This document shows positions 1-6,229 of a DNA stretch of 8,740 bases, one piece after another. The DNA is from DATBMY01 sp036554605 (GTDB lineage: Bacteria > Acidobacteriota > Blastocatellia > UBA7656), in NCBI GenBank assembly GCA_036554605.1, contig DATBMY010000014.1, forward strand, positions 1 to 8,740, written 5' to 3'. The notes under the pieces were generated by a model. That model was not told the DNA's origin and ran no database searches. It saw only the letters and a program-made list of their open reading frames with translations. The translations under genes and the position numbers were made by a program. The first letter of the stretch is position 1. Each line of letters starts with the position of its first letter.

Positions 1-1031
1 ACGAACACCCCCGTCGTGCGGGCAATCTCAGGGATGCTCGCCACGATCTCGCCATCGCTCACCTTGACGCCGCATCCACCGGACTCGCGTATGGCGCGAA
101 TCGCTTTTCTCGCATCGCGCGGCTTGCCGACATTAATACTATCGGCGATGGTCCGGGCCGCCGTCTCGCGCACCACGCCGTCGCCGTTCGCGGCATCGAC
201 AATGGCGGAAGCCTGTTCGGATTGAACCCCGATCATTTGCGGCAGTCGCTCGATCATTCCGAGACGGCTGAGGTCACAAAAACCTTTCCACAGTCCACCT
301 ATGATGCAGCCATCGCCTACGCCTACGAAGATCTTATCGGGCAGATTCCAGTTTAGCTGCTCGCCTATTTCGAGCGCGGCGGTCTTCTTCCCTTCCGTCA
401 TGAACGGATTATAGCCGGTGCTGCGCTGGTACCAATGATAATGGCGCGCCGCTTCGAGGCAAAGATCGTACGCTTCGTCATAACTGCCTTCAACAAGTAC
501 AACCGTCGCGCCATAGATCTGTAATTGCGCGATCTTTGCGGCCGGGGCATGCGCGGGCAGAAAGATTATTGACCGCATGCCAACGCTCGCGCAGATACCG
601 GCAAGCGCGCTCCCGGCATTGCCCGAGGAAGCGGTCGTGATGATACGAGCGTCAGCTTCCCGAGCCTTTACAACAGCGAGCGCGCTGGGCCGGTCTTTGA
701 ATGAAGCGGTCGGATTGCGCCCGTCATCTTTAACGAAGAGTTGCTTGATATTGAAATGCCTGGCGAGCGATTGACAGTCATAAATGGGCGTCCAACCAAC
801 CGATAGCGGAGGCAATGGCGAAGACGGTTCAACCGGCAGTAAAGCGCGATAGCGCCAGATGCTAAAGTCGCGATCCGCGGCAAGAGTCGCCTTGCTTAAA
901 TGCGCGGCAACGCGATCGTAATCATAGAGCACGTCAAGATTGCCGCCGCACGCCTCGCATACGTACTCGATCTCGCCAACGCCGAAACGCCGCGCGCACT
1001 CAACGCATTCGAATCCAATAGCATTGCTCAT
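1..1031 (-). CDS. Threonine synthase-family PLP-dependent enzyme (3' end beyond left edge)
   Basis: The minus-strand frame is open from ATG at 1031 to the window edge, giving 343 complete codons and no stop. It is a fold-type II PLP enzyme of the threonine synthase (COG0498) type. An N-terminal zinc-ribbon motif has C9-x2-C12 and C25-x2-C28. The PLP lysine is K112 in TASFKDRP (residues 108-115). SSGNAG (135-140) is the substrate/PLP asparagine loop. VGVGDGCIIGG (236-246) is the phosphate-binding glycine loop. Threonine synthase converts O-phosphohomoserine to threonine in the cytoplasm. However, the GDG form of the loop and the location behind purine-type hydroxylase genes suggest a paralog with another beta-elimination or replacement substrate. 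An in-frame stop upstream makes 1031 the first ATG in this frame. No Shine-Dalgarno is visible; the leader is pyrimidine-rich. The fold call is confident; the reaction is uncertain. Roughly the last 60 or more residues of a typical family member are missing from view. Confidence 0.85.
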   Translation of the reverse strand, partial: MSNAIGFECVECARRFGVGEIEYVCEACGGNLDVLYDYDRVAAHLSKATLAADRDFSIWRYRALLPVEPSSPLPPLSVGWTPIYDCQSLARHFNIKQLFVKDDGRNPTASFKDRPSALAVVKAREADARIITTASSGNAGSALAGICASVGMRSIIFLPAHAPAAKIAQLQIYGATVVLVEGSYDEAYDLCLEAARHYHWYQRSTGYNPFMTEGKKTAALEIGEQLNWNLPDKIFVGVGDGCIIGGLWKGFCDLSRLGMIERLPQMIGVQSEQASAIVDAANGDGVVRETAARTIADSINVGKPRDARKAIRAIRESGGCGVKVSDGEIVASIPEIARTTGVF

Positions 1032-1147
1032 AAGAAGAAGGGATCGGGGGTCATGGGCCAGGGGTCAGGGCTGTCTGCGATTTAGCTGCTGCGATTCGTA
1101 ATAGCATATTTGAGATTCAGGATGCTCTTTTCCCTGTTACCAGTTTT
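1032..1147 (-). other. Intercistronic gap between FAD-subunit and PLP-enzyme genes
   Basis: This 116-base non-coding stretch is the longest gap in the window. Its left end holds a G-rich heptad tract and its middle is AT-richer. An 8-base direct repeat, CTGCGATT on the plus strand, occurs at 1075-1082 and 1089-1096 (14-base period). No strong stem followed by a T-run was seen, so no intrinsic terminator is called. A TATGCT/TATTAC stretch on the minus strand around 1105-1115 could be a -10 element, but no matching -35 was found. The PLP gene could therefore be read through from the operon or have its own weak promoter. Confidence 0.5.
1040..1070 (+). repeat. G-rich heptad-like tract upstream of the PLP gene
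   Basis: On the plus strand this tract reads as about four degenerate 7-base units: TCGGGGG, TCATGGG, CCAGGGG and TCAGGGC (1044-1071). G-runs lie at 1040-1042, 1046-1050, 1055-1057, 1061-1064 and 1068-1070 with 2-4 base loops, which satisfies the usual G-quadruplex pattern. The G-rich strand is the template strand for the flanking genes, so the mRNA leader is C-rich here. GGCCAGGGG at 1056-1064 is repeated in inverted orientation at 1171-1179. Confidence 0.75.
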
Positions 1148-2032
1148 CTATTCCCTACCCTGGCCCCCGGCCCCTGGCCTCTGGCCCCTGATTCTCAGGA
1201 ATTTCGCCAGCACGTTACCCGTTACCGTGCGCCGGTAATGTTCGGTCGAGCGCAGATCGCTGATCGGCGCAATCTCGTTAGCAATCAACTGCCGCGCCTG
1301 CTCGATCAAGGCGGGGGTGAGCGCCCGGCCGGAAAGCAAGCGTTCCGTCTCCGGCGCGCGGACGACCGTGGGAGCGACGCTCCCTATGCCTATACTGATA
1401 GACTCGATGGTCCCCGCCGTCGCGGTTGCTCTGGCCGCCAGGACGACTTTAGAGATTGCCTGCGCCCGTCGCGTGCCGACCTTGCAAAAGAAATCGCGCT
1501 CGCCATCTTTCAGTTTACGTATTCTCGCCGCAACGACTAACTCATCAGGGGCGAGCACCGTCCGGCGATAGCCTGTATAGAACTGATTGAAGGCCACGCG
1601 TCGCGTGCCGCGCCGGCTGCCTATCTCGATCTCGGCATCGTAAGCTGCAAGCACCGGCAAGCTGTCACCGGCGGGAGAGGCGTTGACGATATTGCCGCCA
1701 ATCGTCCCGCGATTCTGGACTTGAACGGCCCCGACCGTGCGCGAGGCTGCAACAAGCGCGGGCATATGCAGTTGAATTAGCGGCGACTGGATCAACTGCG
1801 TGTAGGTTGTGAGCGCCCCGATACGCAACGTCTCGCCCTCATCGGTTATTCCGCGCAATTCCGCCAGTCGCCAGATGTTTAGAAACTCGCTGGCGTCGAA
1901 CATATGGGCGTTCATCAAAACCATCACGTCCGTGCCGCCCGCGATGACTTTTACCGCGCCGCCGCGCTCAGCTAATACAGCATATGCATCGGCGAGCGTC
2001 GCGGGTGAGTAAACATTCAAGCTTTGAGGCAT
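1148..2032 (-). CDS. FAD-binding subunit of xanthine dehydrogenase-family molybdenum hydroxylase
   Basis: The predicted protein has 294 residues and is the medium subunit that takes electrons from the [2Fe-2S] clusters to FAD and then to NAD+ or another acceptor. The FAD_binding_5 domain occupies about residues 1-175, with AGGTDVM (31-37) and QNRGTIGGNIVNASPAGD (107-124 region) forming the FAD pyrophosphate/isoalloxazine contacts. The CO-dehydrogenase flavoprotein C-terminal domain follows, with KVGTRRAQAISKV (184-196) and DLRSTEHYRR (259-268). Length fits the usual 270-300. ATG at 2032 was chosen because MPQSLNVYSP aligns with usual family starts; a TTG at 2044 would add four residues and neither has a good Shine-Dalgarno. 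It follows the [2Fe-2S] gene by 36 bases. The last 14 or so residues (from about I281) are Gly/Arg/Gln-rich and encoded by the heptad array, so they are probably a recent, non-functional extension. Confidence 0.93.
   Translation of the reverse strand: MPQSLNVYSPATLADAYAVLAERGGAVKVIAGGTDVMVLMNAHMFDASEFLNIWRLAELRGITDEGETLRIGALTTYTQLIQSPLIQLHMPALVAASRTVGAVQVQNRGTIGGNIVNASPAGDSLPVLAAYDAEIEIGSRRGTRRVAFNQFYTGYRRTVLAPDELVVAARIRKLKDGERDFFCKVGTRRAQAISKVVLAARATATAGTIESISIGIGSVAPTVVRAPETERLLSGRALTPALIEQARQLIANEIAPISDLRSTEHYRRTVTGNVLAKFLRIRGQRPGAGGQGRE
1153..1193 (-). repeat. Inverted G-rich heptad array overlapping the 3' end of the FAD-subunit gene
   Basis: Read on the minus strand, the array is CAGGGGC, CAGAGGC, CAGGGGC, CGGGGGC, CAGGG and then TAGGG, a near-perfect 7-base tandem repeat. 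Four or more G-runs (complements of 1153-1155, 1158-1160, 1164-1168, 1171-1174) with 2-3 base loops form a canonical G-quadruplex motif on the coding strand, hence also in the mRNA. The array lies inside the last codons of the FAD-subunit gene and faces the tract at 1040-1070 in opposite orientation. G-rich heptameric interspersed repeats are known from other bacteria, notably cyanobacterial STRR elements; relation to them is not claimed. Confidence 0.75.
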
Positions 2033-2068
2033 GATGTTGAGCAATCAATGAAAAAAGCCGGTGAAACT

Positions 2069-2527
2069 TTACGCGGCCCTCGCGGCCTGTTCGATAGCAT
2101 CAATGATCTTCACATAGCCGGTGCAGCGGCATAAATTTCCGGCAATCGCTTCCTTTATCTGGTCGCGGGTTGGCCGCGCACAAGTATCGAGCAGGGCTCG
2201 CGCGGCAATCAGCATGCCCGGCGTACAGATGCCGCACTGCGCGCCGCCGCATTCGAGAAAGGCCTGTTGCAACGGGTCGAGCCGTCCATCTTTCGCCAGC
2301 CCCTCGACGGTTATCATCTCGGTCCCTTCTATCTGGCAGGCGGGAACGAGACAGGAGTTTATGACCTCGCCATCCACGATGACCGAGCAAGCGCCGCACT
2401 CACCTTCGCCGCAGCCTTCTTTCGTTCCTGTAAGTCGCAGGTCTTCGCGCAAGAGATCAAGCAGCCGTTTCATCGGCGGCGCGTCAACCTGCCGCTTTGC
2501 TCCATTCACGTAGAATTGAATAATCAT
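2069..2527 (-). CDS. [2Fe-2S] ferredoxin subunit of xanthine dehydrogenase-family hydroxylase
   Basis: This 152-residue small subunit carries the two [2Fe-2S] clusters linking the molybdenum site to FAD. The N-terminal plant-ferredoxin-like domain has C39-x4-C44-x2-C47-x11-C59 (GCGEGECGAC). The C-terminal helical domain has C98-x2-C101-x31-C133-x-C135 (CGIC and LCRCTGYVKI). All eight ligands are present and the length is typical for CoxS/XdhC-type subunits. Start ATG at 2527 lies 9 bases after the stop of the molybdopterin subunit, which implies translational coupling; the only ribosome-site candidate is a weak AAAGA. The order molybdopterin, [2Fe-2S], FAD, with tight spacing, argues that these three genes encode one heterotrimer. 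A cytoplasmic location is expected; no signal peptide is seen. Confidence 0.95.
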   Translation of the reverse strand: MIIQFYVNGAKRQVDAPPMKRLLDLLREDLRLTGTKEGCGEGECGACSVIVDGEVINSCLVPACQIEGTEMITVEGLAKDGRLDPLQQAFLECGGAQCGICTPGMLIAARALLDTCARPTRDQIKEAIAGNLCRCTGYVKIIDAIEQAARAA

Positions 2528-2536
2528 CTGGTATCT

Positions 2537-4813
2537 TTAACTATCTTCAAGCGCCGATTGCAAGCGCTCCGGAGTGACCGGTATCTCATTAATAAAGGCT
2601 CCGGTCGCATGAAGCACCGCGGCTGCGATTGCCGGGGCCGCGCCATTCATCGGCAGCTCGCCGACTCCCTTGGCTCCGAAAGGGCCGTGCGGGTACTGCT
2701 TTTCGACGATGATCGTCTCCATCTCCGGCGTGTCAAGAGATGTCGGAATGATATAGTTCGTCAGGCGGTTGTTGATGATTCGCCCCCGGTCCCATACCAG
2801 CTCTTCCAGCAGCCCATAGCCTACCGCTTGCAGCGTGCCGCCTTCGATCTGGCCTTCGGCGAGGATGGGATGAATAGCGCGGCCAATATCTTGCGCGACG
2901 GTGATTTTATGAACCCTCACTTCATAGGTATCCATATCGACTTCTACTTCGGCGACTTCAGCGCCCCATGAATAGACCGGGTACGCATCGCCGGAATAGT
3001 TTTCCTCATCCCACTCAATGTCGGGCGGGCTGGCGTACTCGGCGTATGCGCGAAGCTCGCCAAATTGAGCTATGTACTCCCTTGCCATCTCGGAAAGAGC
3101 CGCGAGCCTCTTGCCGCCGGCCACGAAGTTACCTTCGATCAGTTCTACCTCGGGCGCCGCGTACCGCTCGGCGACGAACCGTTTCAGCTTCTCTTTGACT
3201 TCACGCGCCGCCAGTTGGACGACTCGGCCAACGATCATGCAGGTGCGCGAGGCGACCGTGGGGCCGCTGTCGGGCACACGCGATGTATCCGGCTCCTCCA
3301 TATCGACGTCCGCGAAGCTGGCGCCCAGCTCATCCGCGACGATCTGGCAAAAAATCGTGCGCGTCCCCTGGCCGATCTCCGTTGAGCCCGAAAGAATGCG
3401 CGGGCGACCTTCCGCGTTGATTTCAACACCGGCCCGCGCTTTCATCTTCGACTCGCCGCTTCCGGTAAAACCTGCCCCGTGGAGAAAGAAAGAAAGACCT
3501 ATGCCGCGACGCTTATTATCCTCCGCGCCCGCGGCCTGAACAGCCCGGTTGGCCTCCGAGATTGATCGTCTCTTCTCGCGGTAAGCTGATCGCTCGACGG
3601 CTTCGCTTAGAACTTCTTCCGCGCCGACGCTCCACTTCAGTTGCTGACCGGTTGCCGTAATGTCCCCCTCGCGCAGCATGTTGATGCGACGCAATTCGAG
3701 CGGGTCTATCCCCATCTCGGCGGCAATCTTCTCCATATGCATCTCATAGGCGAAGGCTACCTGCGGCGCGCCGAAGCCGCGGAAGGCGCCGTTGGGCGGC
3801 GTATTGGTGGCAACCGCTCGCGCGTGAATGCGAACGTTATCGCACCGGTAAGGCCCGAGCGAGTGAATCGCGCCGCGAGAAAGCACAACCGGCGTAAGCG
3901 TGACGTATGCGCCGCCGTCGAAAACAATATCAATCTCGCTTGCCACCATCCGCCCGTCACGCCTCACGCCGGTTCGATGGCGTATGATGCCGGGATGGCG
4001 CTTCGGGGTCGCGGCGATATCTTCGGCTCGATCATAAATGAGCTTGACCGGCCGCCTCGCTTTGTAAGCGAGCAGCGCCGCGTGCGCCGCGATCACCGAT
4101 GGATAGTCCTCCTTGCCTCCGAAGCCGCCACCGGTCGTCGTCTGAATGACGATGGCCTGTTCGTCGCTCAGATTGAAAAGCTGCTTGATCGCTTTATGGA
4201 CGTAATAGGGGCACTGCATAGAGCCCATCACGGTCATCGCTTCACCGCGCGGGATCGCTATCATTCCCTGCGGCTCTATGTAGAGTTGTTCCTGATGCGG
4301 CACGCGATACTCGCCTTCGATAATTCGGTCGGCTTGCTCGAAGCCTTCATCAATATCCCCGCGGCCAATCAAGAAGCGCTTAATAATATTATCCGTGCCA
4401 TAGATAATCTCGGCGCAGGCGAGCGATTCTTCGATGGTGAGCAGAGGACTGAGCTCTTCATAGGAGATATGAATGTGTCGGGCCGCCTCTTCGACAAGCA
4501 GTTTGCTTTCGGCGGCGATCAGCAGTATGGGCTCTTCGCAATGGCGAACTTCTGATTCGGCGAGCAGCGGCTGATCATTCTCAATCAAGGCGACGTAATT
4601 CTTTCCGGGAATATCCCGGTAATCAGCCCTGATTACTCGCGACCAGTCATAGGCGGGATCGAATGTTATGGCCTTGATGCGCCCGCGCGCGATGTGACTG
4701 CGGATCGTCTTTCCAACAAGCATCCGGTCGAGCGCCGCGTCATCGACATAGCGCGCTGCGCCGGTGAGCTTTTCGTGCCCATCTTTGCGGTACACGTTCT
4801 GTCCAACCGCCAT
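2537..4813 (-). CDS. Molybdopterin-binding (large) subunit of xanthine dehydrogenase-family hydroxylase
   Basis: This 758-residue subunit would carry the molybdopterin cofactor that inserts a water-derived oxygen into an N-heterocycle or aldehyde. The a/b hammerhead domain covers about residues 13-125 (DGHEKLTGAARYVDD start). The molybdopterin domains follow, with GGGFGGKE (228-235), AFRGFGAPQ (343-351) and TEIGQG (478-483). The catalytic base is expected to be E719 in FGAKGVGE (712-719). A GAGFTGSGE segment (446-454) is also present. Length is normal for a stand-alone large subunit. It begins 29 bases after the amidohydrolase and is followed 9 bases later by its [2Fe-2S] subunit. Xanthine is the default guess because of the deaminase neighbour, but the family also oxidises hypoxanthine, nicotinate, aldehydes and other heterocycles. 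Maturation factors (XdhC/MocA type) are not in the window. Confidence 0.95.
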   Translation of the reverse strand: MAVGQNVYRKDGHEKLTGAARYVDDAALDRMLVGKTIRSHIARGRIKAITFDPAYDWSRVIRADYRDIPGKNYVALIENDQPLLAESEVRHCEEPILLIAAESKLLVEEAARHIHISYEELSPLLTIEESLACAEIIYGTDNIIKRFLIGRGDIDEGFEQADRIIEGEYRVPHQEQLYIEPQGMIAIPRGEAMTVMGSMQCPYYVHKAIKQLFNLSDEQAIVIQTTTGGGFGGKEDYPSVIAAHAALLAYKARRPVKLIYDRAEDIAATPKRHPGIIRHRTGVRRDGRMVASEIDIVFDGGAYVTLTPVVLSRGAIHSLGPYRCDNVRIHARAVATNTPPNGAFRGFGAPQVAFAYEMHMEKIAAEMGIDPLELRRINMLREGDITATGQQLKWSVGAEEVLSEAVERSAYREKRRSISEANRAVQAAGAEDNKRRGIGLSFFLHGAGFTGSGESKMKARAGVEINAEGRPRILSGSTEIGQGTRTIFCQIVADELGASFADVDMEEPDTSRVPDSGPTVASRTCMIVGRVVQLAAREVKEKLKRFVAERYAAPEVELIEGNFVAGGKRLAALSEMAREYIAQFGELRAYAEYASPPDIEWDEENYSGDAYPVYSWGAEVAEVEVDMDTYEVRVHKITVAQDIGRAIHPILAEGQIEGGTLQAVGYGLLEELVWDRGRIINNRLTNYIIPTSLDTPEMETIIVEKQYPHGPFGAKGVGELPMNGAAPAIAAAVLHATGAFINEIPVTPERLQSALEDS

Positions 4814-4819
4814 TAAATT

Positions 4820-4824
4820 CCCCC
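4820..4824 (-). promoter_or_regulatory. Ribosome binding site of the molybdopterin subunit
   Basis: On the minus strand GGGGG lies 6 bases before ATG at 4813. It is a one-base variant of GGAGG and the clearest ribosome site among the internal starts here. It supports the chosen start of the 758-residue subunit. Confidence 0.5.
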
Positions 4825-4842
4825 GAAGACCATGCAGCTAAG

Positions 4843-6174
4843 CTATAAACCGCCGGCTCGCGCCAGTCGCGCGGCTTCGTCGCTCGCTCTATTGATGACT
4901 TCTCGCTCGTTGAGTGTAGTGAGTTGCCGTTCTCTCAGCACAACCTCACCATCGATCACGACTGTTTCGACATTGCTCGCCCCCGCCGCATACACGATGG
5001 TAGAGACCGGGTCAGCCCGCGGCGAAGTATGAAGGTGATTCAAGTTGAGCAGCATCATATCAGCGCGCTTGCCGGCCTCAAGGCTGCCGATCTCGTCGCC
5101 CAGCCCTAGAGCGCGCGCGCCGGCGACGGTCGCCATACGCAAGGCGGTCAGGGCCGGCAAAGCCTCAGGTCCGCGCAATGCTTTCTGCAGCAGCGCCGCC
5201 GTGCGCATCTCGGTAAACATATCGAGCCGGTTATTGCACGCGGCGCCATCCGCGCCGAGAGAGACAGAGATGCCGCGCTCGATCATCTCACAAACACGGG
5301 CGAAGCCTGAACCCAATTTGAGATTCGACGACGGGCAGTGCGCGACATGAGTGCCCGTCCGTCGCATTATCTCAAGCTCGTTGTCATCAAGGTGAATGCA
5401 GTGCGCGAGCAGTACGTGTCGAGATGTGAGCCCAACATCGCTCAGGTATTCGATATTGCGCTTGCCGGTTTCCCGCTCGACGATCTCGATCTCTTTCAGG
5501 TTTTCCGAAGCATGAGTATGCACCATGACGCCATGCTGGCGCGACAGCCGGGCCACGGTTTCTAACAACTCGCGCGTGCAGCTTATGGCAAAGCGCGGGG
5601 CGAACGCGTAACGGATGCGGCCATTAGCGCGCCCATGCCAGCCTTCGAGCAGTCTGAGAGATTCGGCAATCGAGTCGCCAGTTTTTTCGCGCAACCCTTC
5701 CGGCACATCCTCGCCTTTGTCCATCATGCATTTGCCGACGACGGCGCGAAAACGCGACTCCTCGACGACTTGCAAAACCATCTCCGTATGACGAACCGTC
5801 TCCATCGTAAGCGCGCAGGTTGTGCCGCCGCGCATTAATTCCGCGACGCCCAATTGCGCCGAAGCGTACAGCGACTGCGGAGTATGCGCCGCCTCCATAG
5901 GCCAGATGCGTTTACCGAGCCAGTCAATCAGGGCAAGATCATCCGCCGCGCCGCGAAACAGCGTCTGGCAAAGATGAACGTGAGTCTGCACGAAACCTGG
6001 CAAAAGGAAGAGACCGCGCGCGTCAATAACTTCATCGGCGTGCTGATCAACCGAGGCCGGCGCCCCGAGCGCTGTTATGCGCCCGCGCTCAACCAGAACG
6101 TCTCCTTCGAAGATATGATTCTGATTATCGAGCGTAATGACGGTGGCGCCTTTGATGAGCAACGATTCTTTCAT
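4843..6174 (-). CDS. Amidohydrolase: purine or nucleoside deaminase (guanine / 5'-deoxyadenosine deaminase type)
   Basis: This 443-residue metal-dependent hydrolase has the composite fold of the amidohydrolase superfamily: small beta-domain (1-55), TIM barrel, then beta-domain again (GSLEAGKRADMMLL). Expected metal ligands are H65 and H67 (PGFVQTHVHLCQ), H221 (HTHASE) and D309 (GADGAACNN), with E224 as proton shuttle and H258 (LLAHCIHL) near the metal. The family hydrolyses exocyclic amines. C-terminal features (NNRLDMFTEMR) match MTA/SAH and 5'-deoxyadenosine deaminases. Q70 in the HVHLCQ motif and R193 in APRFAISC match positions used by guanine deaminases to hold guanine. Either substrate fits beside a xanthine dehydrogenase, since guanine gives xanthine. 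The start at 6174 fits the usual N-terminus; the ribosome site is weak (GAG, 6 bases upstream). Family call is secure; substrate is not. It sits between the two hydroxylase cores. Confidence 0.9.
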   Translation of the reverse strand: MKESLLIKGATVITLDNQNHIFEGDVLVERGRITALGAPASVDQHADEVIDARGLFLLPGFVQTHVHLCQTLFRGAADDLALIDWLGKRIWPMEAAHTPQSLYASAQLGVAELMRGGTTCALTMETVRHTEMVLQVVEESRFRAVVGKCMMDKGEDVPEGLREKTGDSIAESLRLLEGWHGRANGRIRYAFAPRFAISCTRELLETVARLSRQHGVMVHTHASENLKEIEIVERETGKRNIEYLSDVGLTSRHVLLAHCIHLDDNELEIMRRTGTHVAHCPSSNLKLGSGFARVCEMIERGISVSLGADGAACNNRLDMFTEMRTAALLQKALRGPEALPALTALRMATVAGARALGLGDEIGSLEAGKRADMMLLNLNHLHTSPRADPVSTIVYAAGASNVETVVIDGEVVLRERQLTTLNEREVINRASDEAARLARAGGL

Positions 6175-6184
6175 TAATGCTCAG

Positions 6185-6226
6185 GGCTTATAGCCTGGTG
6201 ATGGTCTGGAACAGGCTCTGGGAGCC
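6185..6226 (-). other. Two short stem-loops between fused hydroxylase and amidohydrolase genes
   Basis: The 55-base gap holds two small perfect hairpins on the transcript. GGCTC-CCA-GAGCC (6214-6226) begins four bases past the TAA stop of the fused hydroxylase. GGCT-ATA-AGCC (6185-6195) lies 10 bases before the amidohydrolase ATG. Neither has a T-run, so they are unlikely to be terminators. They could modulate processing or expression ratio between the two genes, or be chance. Confidence 0.35.
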
Positions 6227-6229
6227 ATT

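Noticed and set aside
668..883. 71-codon minus-strand frame
   Set aside because: It is an out-of-frame overlap with the PLP enzyme coding region, which continues without a stop to the left edge.
1098..1147. Promoter for the PLP gene
   Set aside because: Only a loose -10-like TATGCT/TATTAC is present and no -35 at suitable spacing, so it was not called as a promoter.
1153..1193. Heptad array as a CRISPR or as an intrinsic terminator
   Set aside because: Units are 7 bases with no spacers, and no stem plus T-run follows on the transcript.
2044..2044. TTG at 2044 as start of the FAD subunit
   Set aside because: It would add only four residues, has no better ribosome site than ATG at 2032, and the ATG gives the usual family N-terminus.
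2267..2971. 234-codon plus-strand open frame
   Set aside because: It is antisense across two well-supported genes and their 9-base junction, with no domain or ribosome site.
3641..4555. 304-codon plus-strand open frame
   Set aside because: It lies wholly antisense to the molybdopterin subunit, whose motifs are intact. Its translation is Arg/His-rich with no recognisable domain, as expected for the shadow of a GC-rich gene.
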